From Areca catechu (lineage: Eukaryota; Streptophyta; Magnoliopsida; Arecales; Arecaceae): a stretch of 64,000 bases of DNA. Shown piece after piece: positions 19,951 through 31,364 of the stretch (the first letter of the stretch is position 1; every line of letters begins with the position of its first letter). The stretch covers positions 183,742,526 through 183,806,525 of the forward strand of contig CM038039.1 of assembly GCA_021397845.1 (NCBI GenBank), read 5' to 3'. A program made the translations under genes and the position numbers. The notes beneath the pieces are model-generated. The model had not been told where the DNA came from and made no database searches. It saw nothing but the letters and a program-made list of their open reading frames with translations.

Positions 19951-22900
19951 ATGGCATCTTCATTATCACTGAGAAGCATCTTAGATACCAACAAATTGAC
20001 TGGTCCAAACTATGTGGACTGGTTGAGAAACTTAAAGATTGTACTGAGTTCAGAAAAACTTTCTTATATTCTTGATACCCCTAGTCTTAATCCACTAGGG
20101 GATGATGCCACACAGGAAGATATGGCCACATACAAAATGTGGCAGAATGACTCCCTCACTGTCAAGTGTATCATACTGGCCTCTATGACCAATGAGTTAC
20201 AGAGGCAGCATGAAAGCATGGATACTCAATCCATAATGCTCAATTTAAAGGAGCTTTATGGAGAACAAAGCAGAACTGCTAGATACGAAATATCTAAGCA
20301 GTTATTCCGTGCTAGGATGACAGAGGGTATATCTGTTCAGGATCATGTCCTGAAGGTAATTGACTTAATCACCAGATTGGGTCAATTAGGGTTTATTATG
20401 GATGGGGAGCTGAATCAGGATTTAATCCTGCAATCACTCCCGGAGTCATTTTCTTAGTTTGTCTTGAATTATCACATGAACAAACTGAACACTTCCTTGC
20501 CTGAGCTGTTAAATATGTTAAAAACAGCAGAGAGCCACGTTAAGAAAGAAAAGGCTCCACTTCTTCTTGTTGATAAGACCAATAAGAAGAAATCGGGCAA
20601 AAAGGGTTTTAGTAGGAGGCTAAACCCTAAGGGTGGCATCAATAAGAACAAGAAATGAAAGAAGGCCTCAAAACAGTCAACCTGTTTCTTTTGCGGCAAA
20701 GCGGGACATTGGAAAAGGAAATGCAAGGCTTACCTTGCAACTATGAAGCCTGGTGCGGCAGACGCACCAAAAGGTATGTATGAAATACATACTATATTGA
20801 CATTAAATTCGTCTATATCAAATACTTGGGTATTGGATATCGCTTGTGGTTACCATATATGCAAATCTTTGCAGGACCTCCACAAGCTTAAAGTATTGAA
20901 GGAAGGTGACTTCAATCTCTACGGTGCTGGTGGTGATATCATCCAAGCAGAAGTTGTAGGAACATATATTCTGAAGTTGCCTTCAGGGAAGATCTTGGAG
21001 TTAGAAAATTGTTACAATATGCCAAAGATTATTAGGAACATTATATCTATTCCTTTGTTATTAAAACAAGGATATGTAATGGATGTAACGAGCACTGGTT
21101 GCTCGATAATGTTATCTAATAAAATTATTTGTTCTGGCATTTATTGCAATGGGCTCTTAACTCTTTCTTCCAATGAAAGTATTTTTCATGTCAATACTAA
21201 AAGGAAAAGAAAAGACTTTAATGATACTTTACTTTGACATCATAGACTTGGTAATGTTAATGAGTCTAGGATTAGCAAGTTATACAAGGAAAAATTCCTT
21301 GATCCTTATGAGTATGAATCATTAGGAACTTGCGAATCATGTCTCACGGGTAAGATGACAAAAACTCCATTCACTGGACATGGGAAAAGGTCAATTGAGT
21401 TATTAGGACTTATACATACTGATGTATGTGGTCCAATGACAACTCAGGCCAGAGGAGGATACTCATATTTTATCACTTTTACAGATGATTTATCTAGGTT
21501 TGGATATGTGTATCTTATGAAACACAAATCTGAAGCCTTTGATAAATTTAAGGAGTATCAAAGTATGGTCGAAAAACAAACCGGGAAAAGTATTAAAGTT
21601 CTTCGTTCTGATCGAGGAGGAGAATACTTATCCACGGAGTTTTTAGACTATCTTAAAGTTAATGGAATCCTTTCTGAATGGACCCCTCCTTATATACCAC
21701 AGCTAAATGGTATAGCTGAAAGGAGGAATCGTACCTTATTAGATATGGTACGATCCATGATGTGCTTCATAAATTTACCCATTTCCTTCTAGGGTCATGC
21801 CCTAGAAACTGCTGTTTACATTCTGAACAAGGTACCTTCTAAATTCGTTGTTAGTACTCCATATGAAATTTGGAGTGGAAAGAAACCATATCTTAAATTT
21901 TTCAAGGTATGGGGATGTCCAGCTTATGTTAAAAGAAATTTTGGACATAAGTTGGAACCTAGAGCGGATAAATGTCTATTTGTAGGATATCCTAAAGAAG
22001 GTAGAGGATATCTATTCTACCATCCTACTGAACAAAAGATTTTTGTCAGTAGGCATGCCACTTTTCTAGAAAAAGAGTTCATCTTAGAAAAGGGCAATGG
22101 TAGAACTATTGAACTTGGAGAAGTACAAGAAATACAGATAGATAATTCTCAACCATTAGAACATATAGTTAGGACAGAACCAGAACACAAAACTCCTCCT
22201 CGTAGGTCTGACAGAGTGCCACGGGCACCTGAGAGGTATGGATTTATTATTGAAAATAATGAAGCTCAAGTCATTCAAAATGATGAACCTCTGACCTATA
22301 CGGAAGCTATCTTGAGCACTGACTCAGATAAATGGCAAGAAGCCATGGAATCCGAAATAGACTCTATGTATGTAAACCAAGTATGGTCTTTGGTTGATGC
22401 ACCAGAAGGTGTTAATCCTATTGGGTGTAAATGGGTCTATAAGAAAAAGATTGGGGCTGATGGCCAAGTTGAAACCTATAAAGCCAGGTTAGTGGCTAAA
22501 GGTTTTAGACAAAAACAGGGAATTGATTATGATGAAACATTTTCACCTGTTGCCATGCTGAAATCAATTCGGATTTTACTTGCTATAGCAGCATACCACG
22601 ATTATGAGATATGGCAGATGGATGTAAAGACTGCATTCCTCAATGGTTTCCTTGAGGAAGAAGTCTACAAGTCACAGCCAGAAGGTTTTATTTCAAAGAA
22701 TAAACCTAATCAAGTATGCAAGCTAAAGAAATCCATTTATGGATTAAAGCAAGCTTCCAGGAGTTGGAACATCCGCTTTGATGAAACTATTAATAGGTTT
22801 GGTTTTATCAAAAATGTGGATGAACCCTGTGTTTATAAGAAGACTAGTGGGAGTGCCATAGTCTTCTTGGTTCTGTATGTAGATGACATACTCCTCATTG

Positions 22901-23772
22901 GGAATGATATCCCAATGTTGCAATCAGTCAAGGTTTGGCTATCAAACCAGTTTTCCATGAAAGATTTGGGAGAAGCATCCTATATACTAGGTATTAAGAT
23001 CTATAGAGATAGATCTAAGAGGATGCTAGGTTTATCCCAATCTAGGTACATTGACTTAGTGCTGAAAAGATTCAGCATGGAAGGAAGTAAAAGAGGTTAT
23101 CTTCCTATGAGTCAAGGCATACATCTTTCTAAAAGGATGTCTCCTAAGACACCTGAAGAAAGAAATAGAATGAATTCTATACCCTATGCTTCAGCAATAG
23201 GGTCCATAATGTATGCCATGTTATGTACCAGACCTGATGTGGCATATGCTTTAGGCATTGTCAGTAGGTTTCAGGCTGATCCAGGAGAGGATCATTGGAA
23301 AGCAGTTAAAAATATTCTTAAGTACCTAAGAAGGACTAAGGATATTTTTCTGGTTTATGGTGGTTCTGATCTTAAACTAGAAGCTTATTCTGATGGTAGT
23401 TTTCAATCAGACCCTGATGATAGCAAATCCATTTCGGGATATGTTTTTATCCTAAATGGTGGAGCAGTGAGTTGGAAGAGTACCAAGCAGCAGACTGTAG
23501 CTGACTCAACCACAGAGGCAGAATACATAGCTGTGAGTGAAGCCGCCAAGGAAGCAGTCTGGATGAAGAAGTTCATCACAGAGTTGGGTGTTGTTCCTCA
23601 AATTGAAAACCCAGTGCCACTTTACTGTGACAACACTGGAGCTGTTGCTCAAGCTAAGGAACCAAGAGCTCATCATAAGTCCAAGCACATTCTGAGACGC
23701 TTCCATCTCGTCCGAGAAATAGTAGAGAGGCAAGATGTCTACATAGATAGAGTGATACAAAGAACAATGTAG
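19951..23772 (+). pseudogene. Copia gag-pol polyprotein with four in-frame stops
   Basis: One frame runs from the ATG at 19951 (MASSLSLRSILDTNKL) to 23772, interrupted only by stops at 20455 (TAG), 20656 (TGA), 21235 (TGA) and 21790 (TAG). Family context suggests Gln or Trp codons hit by C-to-T or G-to-A changes. Gag is residues 1 to about 240. An intact zinc knuckle CFFCGKAGHWKRKC lies at 20683-20724. The protease site reads VLDIACGYHIC where the family has a D-T/S-G triad, so it is probably dead. The HHRLG...CESC pre-integrase finger is at about 21238-21345. Integrase has HTDVCGPM, SDRGGEYLS and NGIAERRNRTL. RT has DVKTAFLNGF and YVDD (22875-22886). RNase H has YSDGSF, TEAEYIAV and YCDNTGA. 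The lineage is Angela/Tork-like. Confidence 0.95.
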
Positions 23773-23875
23773 CAGACCCGTTCACTAAGGCTCTACCATA
23801 GCGAGATTTTGATCGCCACCTCGAATGTATGGGATTAAGATTTAAAGGCGATTGGCTTTAGTACAAGTGGGAGAT
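23740..23875 (+). other. Frameshifted C-terminal tail of copia pol, and polypurine tract
   Basis: After IDRV the frame ends early at 23770. In the next frame the sequence continues as NNVADPFTKALP, then a TAG where a Gln is expected, then RDFDRHLECMGLRFKGDWL. A single-base deletion near 23752 therefore shifted the normal end of pol. The aagtgggaga tract just before the 3' LTR is the expected plus-strand primer. Confidence 0.85.
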
Positions 23876-26293
23876 TGAAAGGGATATGCCCTACAAGCCA
23901 ATCTATGTTGTATCTCCCAAACCATTGTAATTGATAATTTTCTAAATAAAGGCATTATTTTTTCATCATACGCTGTGTTATATGATGAACCCCATAGATT
24001 AGGGCTATGATTTTTGGGTTATGATGAGATCATACCAGTGAGACCTAAAATCTTAAAACCGTAATCTAAAGTATTCCTAGTCAAAGGAACCCTGAGTGGG
24101 GGATCAGGGTTTTTCCGATAAGACTAGCACATCCCGGGTATACTGGAAAGGGTGACTGCTCTCACAGTCACTTGTGTATGACACTAATACTGGGATGTGG
24201 GTGCTCATTGGAGAATGAGTTCACTGATATGATCCAACTTGAGAATATCTAATGGAGTCTTAGCTACATGTCAATAGAAGGTTCTCATAGTGGGAGTGGT
24301 ACAAGTAATCTTCTGACCTGAGACTGCCATAAGTACCTTATGTACATGAACCCATTCTTTGGTTCAATCCTAATCATGATACTGAGCCATGCACAGGATT
24401 GATACTGGGAATGGTGAATTGGATGTGAAGGTAATGAGTAGGTCAACAAGGAATCGATCACTCTTAGTAAGAGGAGATTGCATCTAGTTAGTCAACAATC
24501 GCATGATGATTCAGGGAATCTTTGATCAAAGTGAAGATATTAGAGATGGTTTCTAATATCAAGATAATCGAATCATCATTATAAGATTGAGCTAGAAATA
24601 AATAAAATATTGGATTTGACATATATCCATATCCATAGTTATATTTTGGGTGCTGGCTGATCGAAAGATTTAATTGTACGGTAACTCTCTACTGAAGGGT
24701 AATTTTGGTATTTCACCAGAATTTCCATATCTTCCGGGTAGACATGACACGTTGCTAGACGTCAATCTTGTCTTGTGGGTTGATCAAGTTCAAAGATCAC
24801 ATGTTAGGAAGAGTCCTAATTGATCAAATCGGGTAAGCCCAGTTTGACCTAAATCGATTAGAAAGAGTTCTAATCAAATTAGGTCAACTTGTATTCGAAC
24901 CCACTGCTGGCTAGATATGGAACCCAATGGGTCACACACTTAAGAGGATTGATCAAGAGTTTAATTTGGAATTAAATCATCTTTGCAGGATAACACTCTA
25001 GCAGGTGTTGCAAACCCTAGCTTCTATTCGGATTGGATTCGAATTAGGGTTCCGGATTGGTTCAAATTGGGTTCTAATTGGATCTAATTAGACCCTAATT
25101 GAGAAAACAGGAATATGGCTAACTCTATTGGCTAGCCATGTAGCTTGGCTAGCCTCCCCACCCGCCCCCTTTATTTTTTCATGCCAAATGCCAAGAGTCC
25201 ATGCGCGCATGGACTCTTGGCGCGCCATAAGGAAGAGTCCATGGCGCATGGACTCTTGGCGCGCCCCAAAAATTTCTCCGATGATTTTATTTGGGGCGGC
25301 CTCTTTCTTAAGCAATTAGCGCACCATCTCTCCCCCCTTGGATGAGAATCCAATGGTTGATGGGATTTTGAGAAAGAAGGAATGCGCTAACTCCTCCCGG
25401 GCGCGCGAAATAACATCTCTTCGGAGATGAAAAGTCGCGACCCCTTTCCTTTTTAAACACCGTGATTTTTTCTTTAAGAAAAGCCGTGGGATTTAATCTG
25501 TATGGCCGTGAGATAGGAGGATGGGGCGTGAGAAATTGAGAAGGGCGTGAGAAAGTCATTACGGAGAGGTGTGTAGGCGCCTATCTGAGAATTATTTAAA
25601 GGGTCGGGAAAATTCAGAACAAGGTAATCTTTTCTTTCTTCCTCTCCTGAAGACTCTTTTATTTTTTTCTTGCTCTTGCATTGTTTCCTTTACAGAGTAA
25701 ACCTCTATCAAAACTCTTCTACTGAACAAGAATAAAAGTAAAAGTCTCCGACGGTAAAGGAAAGAAAGAAGTTCTGATTTCTTCCTTTCTTTCTTACATT
25801 AAGACATCATTGTCTTAATTTCTCCTCCAACTTAAGACAAGCCTATGTCCTCTTAGGACAAGGTCTTTTTCTTCAATACAAGGGTGTCTAAAGGGCCAAG
25901 GTCTTGGTGGAAGGAGGAGAAGGAGTCAAGGAAAGGAAAGCAAGCTTTTGTGTGGAGGAATTCAAGCCATAGTCCAAGCAATTGAGTTCTGGGAAGAAGA
26001 ACTCAATAGAAGGAACCTTTGAAAAGAAGATAGAGTTGTCTTGATCACTGCTCTGTGTGGATCACCATCGGAGGGCGGACACTTGGATGCCTGGTGAATT
26101 CAATCAGCCCCTTCAACATCAACTTTGTTGGAATTAGCGATTACAGGTTGGTACTCCAATTCTAACAATGTATGTTTAAATGTTCTATATATATGTTTTA
26201 ATCCTGAATAAGGAGATTTGGCTTAGGGATTATGGTGCAAATTTCATCATTTTGAAATTACACTTCTGCTACGGTGCATCGGAAACCCCAACA
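23876..26293 (+). repeat. 3' LTR of the full-length copia element
   Basis: Starts TGAAAGGGATATGCCCTA and ends GGAAACCCCAACA, 2418 bp, with TSD cattg after it. Differences from the 5' LTR are mostly transitions. It has the same inverted repeat near 25190-25260 with gcgcgccataagg between the arms. Confidence 0.96.
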
Positions 26294-26304
26294 CATTGAT
26301 TAGC

Positions 26305-26323
26305 CCCCCTTCCTGGCATGCCA
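26305..26323 (-). other. Primer-site-like sequence of the Tat-like element
   Basis: On the minus strand this reads TGGCATGCCAGGAAGGGGG, beginning three bases after the LTR end at 26327. It resembles, from memory, the TTGGCGCGCCAGGTAGGGG primer region of monocot Tat elements, with CG-to-CA decay. The copia TSD lies only 6 bases further in. Confidence 0.55.
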
Positions 26324-26326
26324 ATC

Positions 26327-28233
26327 TTTTGCTGCTAAGATCGTCGTGGCCCGTAGCTCGGGTGTGTCGAGTCCCTCCAGCCAGGCACTCAGCCTCTGGC
26401 CTCGTGACTTGGCCCCCTCCATCGGGCGGACCTGCAAAACATGGGAGACTTGGGTCAAGGATTCTGGCAAAGACACTCCGACGATCAAGCCAGTGGGACG
26501 ATCGAGGGGAACAGAAGATCTCTAAGGTGGAGAGCTTGGGGAACTCTCTGCTTCTAGAGGGTGATAAAAATAGAAGATAATATAAGAATGAAGAGAGTTT
26601 GTTATCTCTTACCTCCCTTTACCTCTTCATGCTGGTTTTATGTAGACGAGCGGCTCTTGTCGTTTGGGGAGGCACGCTGGTCTTGGTATAGACCTATGAG
26701 GCTAGGATAGGCCTACGAGGCTATGGAGGGTTGGTGAGCCTTCCTCTTCTGGGAGGTTCAGAGAGTTGGTGAAGGAGTGCAGTGCCTTGGGTGGAGCACT
26801 CTTTCCTGATTAGTGTAAAGAGTGGCTTGGGAAGCTTGAATGTAGACCTTCTTTGTAGGTGGCATGCCATAGGACCCACATGGATGGGGATCCCTGGAAA
26901 GAGTGCTGGGCCCATGTGGATGAGACTAAATTATGCGATGCTCCCAGTGGTCGAGCTGGGCTGAGATGCCGAAGTGCTGAATTAGCTAGTATGCTGCTCC
27001 TGTACAGCACGTGGGCTGAGAAGAGTGTGCCGAAGTAGGTGATGCACTAGACTTTACGTGCCAGTTGCCAACTAGACACGCGGACTGAGAGAAGGTGCGT
27101 AGAGGCTTTCCATGCATGTTGATCGAGGTGAGGTGCGAGGCTCCATGCACGTGGGTGCGAACCCACGTGTGGACGAGCATGCAGGACCGTGCGGTGGCTG
27201 AACTGGGTGCTGCCGAGGTGCCGGCCTGGGTGGTGGCGAGCATGGAGCTGGAGCTATGCGGGGCGGAGCCGGAGAAGCCAAATCGAGGTGCGGGCGAGGT
27301 CATGCAAGACTGGAGTCGGAGCGGGGCCATGCTACCCCCCACATCGAGCAGAGTCGAGGAGCCGGACTTGGGGCATGGGCAAGGTCATGCCGGATCGGAG
27401 CCATTGCGGGGCCTTGCTACCCCCCACATCAGGCAGAGCCGGAGGAGCCAGACCGAGGTGCGGGTGAGGTCATGCCGGACCGGAGCCGGAGCGGGGCCTT
27501 GCTGCACCCCACATCGGGCGGAGTCGTGCAGGGTAGAGTCGGAGGAGCCTGATCGAGGTGTGGGCAAGGTCGTGCCAGACCGGAGCCAGAGCGGGGCCTT
27601 GTTGCCCCCCACATCGGGCGGAGCCATGTGGGGTGGAGCCGGAAGAGCCGGACCAGGGGCATGGGCAAGGTCGCGCCAGGGGGTGGAAGCGAGGTGGACT
27701 GGCATGGGGTCGTGCCTTGGCATGGGCATGCCTCGGGCATGCCCCCAGCATGGGCTTGATGCCTTGGCGCGGGCATGCCGCGGGTGTGAGCCTGGACCGG
27801 AGCTGACCTGGGCACAAGCGTGCCGGACTTGGTGCGGGCGGACTGGGCTGGATCATGTGGAGCTAGAGTGGGTGTGCGGATCTCCCATGCGCGGACCAAG
27901 GTGCGGACGAGGCGCCGAGCTGGGCATGGCTGGAGCCACCTGGGGTTGACCTGGGCAGAGGCGTGCTAGACTTGGTGCGGGCAGACTGGGCTGGATCATG
28001 CTGAGCTAGAGCTGGTGTGCGCATCTCCCACGCGTGGACTGAGGTGCAGACGAGGCATCGAGCTGGGCATGACTGGAGTCGACTTGGGGCTGACCTTGGT
28101 GCAGATAGGGCAGCAAAGAAGCAGGACTCTGTTCATGGTCGAGGTGGGGCCGAGGTGGAGAAGTACGTGGCCTCGTCAGCTACCAAGGAGGATATTTTGT
28201 CAGGGCCGAATGGATTTTATTCATACTGTAACA
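26327..28233 (-). repeat. 5' LTR of the Tat-like non-autonomous element
   Basis: This 1907-bp LTR pairs with 11816-13443. The left terminal base pair is altered (TTTTGCTGC for TGTTGCCGC). It holds four copies of a unit marked by ccacatcgggcggagc variants, at about 27341, 27428, 27512 and 27611. The other LTR has one copy (about 12832), which accounts for the size difference. A 284-codon open frame (27095-27949) spans these repeats; I take it to be an artefact of GC-rich tandem DNA. Confidence 0.8.
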
Positions 28234-28238
28234 TTCCC

Positions 28239-28554
28239 TATTTATAGGGGAGCAAGGCAAGAGTTGGCCAAATTATTGACCAACTAAAAGCCAACACATG
28301 TCTTTGCCAACATTAAAGGTTCCTCAAAAGAAAAGCCAGCATGGCAAATTTTCATGGTCGAATGTTATTTCTTCTACCTTAAAATCAATATAAAAATCTT
28401 GAGGGATTCCTGACCAAGCAGCATCATAACTGCATCAATGTCTTGAGAATATAGTCTGGGATCCCCAAGATTTGGCAGAACATGTCAATTGTGCTACCTG
28501 TCTTTACGCCCCTAGGAACCCATAAAGGGGATGTGAAATATGTATTATAGGATG
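28239..28554 (+). promoter_or_regulatory. Probable TATA region and transcribed start of the second Tat copy
   Basis: ctatttatagggg at 28239-28251 looks like a plant TATA box. Removal of the 11816-28233 insertion places it directly after host sequence ending gagttcc. The next 300 bp have no coding signal and lead into the 90-bp array. I could not identify the LTR end or a primer site with confidence; ttggcagaacatg near 28475 is one weak candidate. Confidence 0.45.
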
Positions 28555-29881
28555 TCCCAAAAGCCTTAGACTGGGATGTGAAGACTCAGCACGTAAAAGC
28601 CTTTGACCAGGCTAGGTTAGAAAGCCTTTGACCTGACACTCAACTCTCAAAAGCTTTTGACTAGAATATGAAGATAAGCACCCGAAAGCCTTTAACAGGG
28701 CTAGTGTTAGAAAGTCTTTAGCCTGATGCTTAACTCCCTATAGCCTTTGGCTGGGACATGAAGATTCATCACCCAAAAGCCTTTGGCTGGGTTAGCGTTG
28801 GAAAGCCTTTGGCCTGATGTTCAACTCTCAAAAGCCTTTGGTCGGGATGTTAAGATTTAGAGCCTGAAAATTTTTGACCGAGCTAGTGTTGGAAAGTCTT
28901 TAATCTGACATTCAACTTTTAAAAGCCTTTGGCCAAAACATGAAGATTTAGTATTGAAGGCCTTTGGCTAAAGCCTTTGGCCTAACACTCAACTCCTGAA
29001 AGTCTATGGCTAGGATGTGAAGATTCAATGCTCAAAAGCCTTTGACCAGGTTAGTATTGGAAAGTCTTTGGCCTGATGCTCAACTCCCGAAAGCCTTTGG
29101 CTGGGACATGAAGATTCAATATCCAAAAGCTTTTGATCGGGCCAACATTAGAAAGCCTTTGACCTAATGCTCAACTCCTAAAAGCCTTTGGCCAGGATGT
29201 GAAGATTTAGTGCCCAAAATCTTTGACCAGGCCAGTGTTGGAAAGCTTTTCACTTGACACTCAATTTTCAAAAGCTTTTGGCTAAGATGTGAAGATTCAG
29301 TCCCTAAAAGCTTTTTGTTAGGACAGTGTTAAAAAGTCTTTGGCCCGATGCTCAACTCCTGAAAGTCTTTGAATGGGACATAAAGATTCAGTGCCCGAAA
29401 GTCTTTGATCGGGCTAGCATTGAAAATGCTTCAGCTTGACACTCAACTCCAAAAGCCTTTGACTAGAACATGAAGATTTAGTACCCAAAAGCCTTTGATA
29501 GGACTAGCATTGAAAAACCTTTGGCCTGATGTTCAACTCCTAAAGGCCTTTGGCCGAGACATGAAGACTCAACATTAGAAAGCCTTTGGCCAAGCTAGTG
29601 TTAGAAAGTCTTTGACCTGACACTCAACTCTCGAAAATCCTTTGACCGGGACAGGAAGATTTAATGCTCGAAAGTCTTTGGCCAGGCTAGTATTGGAAAG
29701 CCTTTGACATGATGCTCAACTCTTAAAAGTGTTTGCCAACACTTGAAGATTCAGTGCTAAAAGTCTTTGGTCGAGTTAGTGTTGGAAAGATTTTGGCTTG
29801 ACACTCAACTCTTGAAAGCCTTTGACCGGGATGTGAAGATTCATTGTCCGAAAGCCTTTGGCTGGGCCAGCATTGGAAAGC
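28555..29881 (+). repeat. 90-bp tandem array, first part (15 units)
   Basis: The marker gaagattca and its variants recur at 28580, 28670, 28760, 28851, 28942, 29019, 29110, 29201, 29291, 29382, 29472, 29563, 29655, 29745 and 29835, a 90-91 bp period with one shortened unit. Every unit holds three aaagcctttgg-like words, plus gatgctcaactcc. Tat-clade elements are known to carry such minisatellites in untranslated regions. The chromovirus at 29882 cuts the array. Confidence 0.95.
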
Positions 29882-31346
29882 TAATGGGGACATCCATAAT
29901 AAGAATATATACTTTGATTAACTCACTTTGTTTTTGCAGCTATAGTCAATAAAGTTTTTGAAGCAAGTTATGAATTTTCTTGAAACATGTTCATAAGCCA
30001 AATCTTCTTGAAGCATGATTTGGCTCATAAACCAACACATGGAAGAAGCCCATTAATTTTCTTGAAGCACATTCATAAGCCAAATTTTCTTGAAGCATAA
30101 TTTGGCTCATAAGCCAACACATGGAAGAAGCCCATTCGGCTCAAGCCCAAAGCATGATAGAGGGCATCCTCTTCAAGTCCAAGACCAACCATTCAAGCCT
30201 CTTCAAGATCAAGCCCAAGCCCAATTCATACCAAGATTTGAAGCACATGGGGGAACAACTCATCAAACAACCTTGGGGGAGAAGGAATTACACTACATCA
30301 AGAGTTTTATGAGGAACATAAAGATTCCTTCCACTACCCCAATAATATTGGACATGTGGGATGCCATAACTTATGATACCTAAGCCTCCACATCAGCATT
30401 TGGAAGCCACATTAGGATCTTCTAGATGCCACATGTCAAAGTGGTTGTAACTTTCTACCAATAATTTGTTTTTAGTTAAAACCACTTACCTAAAAGTTGT
30501 TGGAGCCAACTACGCCATCCTTATTCTCTCCTCTCCACCCTTGGACGAAATTCCTAGCATTGGAGCCTATAAATAGGGCCCCTAGGTTTTCATTGTATTC
30601 ATTCTATGCTATGATTTGAATTAATGAAAGGATTGTTTCCATGTATTCTAGTTTTTTTGAGTTTTTGTTTGGAGTGAAAGTTTTCTAGCTAGTTTGAGTG
30701 TGTAGATCCTTATCCAAGGAGAGAATGAGAGTTTTTTAAGTTTGAGTTTGAGAGTGAAGAGTGCTTTTGCAAGAAGTAAAGGATGGGATACCCATTAATG
30801 GATCTATGATCAAGCTCCAAGTCCAAAGCCACCGGCCACTTTCTTCTTCTTCCTTTTTTTCTTTGTTTCCATTCTAACTCCAATTCTTCTTCCATGTCTA
30901 ATCCCAAATTTCTTTACAGGTTCTCTCAAGTTCCTAGGTCAAGGATGAAGGTCTCCATGCCATGGATCAAGGCCAAGGTGAGTATCAAAATAGAGAGTGC
31001 CAATCTTGACTTCTAGGCCTCAACCTTGAGTGATGATAGCTCCTTCTTCCACCAAATAATTAGCCATCATTGTTGGTAGGAAAACTCTTCCTAAGCTTCA
31101 TTGGATCTGATCATTTGAAGGTTAACTTGCCCTAGTAGTGATGGTTTCCTTTCCATGAAGATCCTAATCCTTATTTTGAACTAGATCTACATTGCGGGAC
31201 TTAAAAATTAGATCAACTAATCTCCTTATGAAAATTCTTTTCTTGGATTAATTTAGCCCATTTATTTGATAATTAATTACTCAAGTTTGCTTGCTGGATA
31301 GCTTGCTAAAACTCTCCATTCATCATTTTATTTTCGTCCCCCATCA
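29882..31346 (+). repeat. 5' LTR of the non-autonomous chromovirus
   Basis: Begins TAATGGGGAC (the 3' LTR has TGATGGGAAC, so the 5' terminal G mutated) and ends CCCCCATCA. It contains two near copies of a cttgaagca...cataagccaa block. About 11 differences from the 3' LTR occur in the first 300 bp. A TATA-like site (ctataaatagggcc) lies near 30568. Confidence 0.93.
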
Positions 31347-31352
31347 ATTTTT

Positions 31353-31364
31353 TGGTATCAGAGC
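31353..31364 (+). other. Primer binding site, tRNA-iMet type
   Basis: TGGTATCAGAGC lies six bases after the LTR end. It is complementary to the 3' end of initiator tRNA-Met, as in many chromoviruses. Confidence 0.92.

Larger units (their letters stand above)
16343..26293 (+). mobile_element. Full-length Ty1-copia retrotransposon (Angela/Tork-like), TSD cattg
   Basis: A complete 9951-bp element has two 2.4-kb LTRs, a primer site, a structured leader, one gag-pol frame, and a purine tract (aagtgggaga, 23865-23874) before the 3' LTR. The flanking 5 bases are identical, cattg at 16338-16342 and 26294-26298. A hand comparison finds about 55-60 differences between the LTRs, roughly 2.4%, so the insertion is fairly recent. 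It sits inside the Tat-like element, close to that element's primer site. Four in-frame stops and other changes make it non-autonomous now. Confidence 0.97.
11816..28233 (-). mobile_element. Non-autonomous Tat-like LTR element, itself carrying a full copia element
   Basis: Two diverged direct repeats (11816-13443 and 26327-28233) end in TG..CA-type termini. On the minus strand, the right copy is followed by a primer-site-like sequence (TTGGCATGCCAGGAAGGGG) and the left copy is preceded by a purine tract (GGAGTGGGGGCA). This sets the orientation as minus. The flanks are ttcct (11811-11815) and ttccc (28234-28238), a TSD with one change. Removing the copia insertion leaves about 6.46 kb, with an internal region of about 2.9 kb that encodes no recognisable protein but is full of tandem repeats. 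Mobility would need proteins from an autonomous Tat relative. The LTR termini match the solo LTR at 56588. Confidence 0.75.

Noticed and set aside
19951..23772. Endogenous pararetrovirus or other viral copy as a source of RT and RNase H
   Set aside because: Domain order with integrase before RT, LTRs, tRNA primer site and TSD all identify Ty1-copia. No movement protein or coat protein typical of plant pararetroviruses is seen.
27095..27949. 284-codon plus-strand open frame, with long overlapping frames on both strands
   Set aside because: It lies in GC-rich tandem units of an LTR, where stops are rare in all frames. There is no domain, no conserved frame between LTR copies, and unit lengths are not multiples of three.
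28555..29881. Possible CRISPR array from regular repeats
   Set aside because: Units are contiguous 90-bp tandem repeats without unique spacers, in plant retroelement DNA, with no cas genes.
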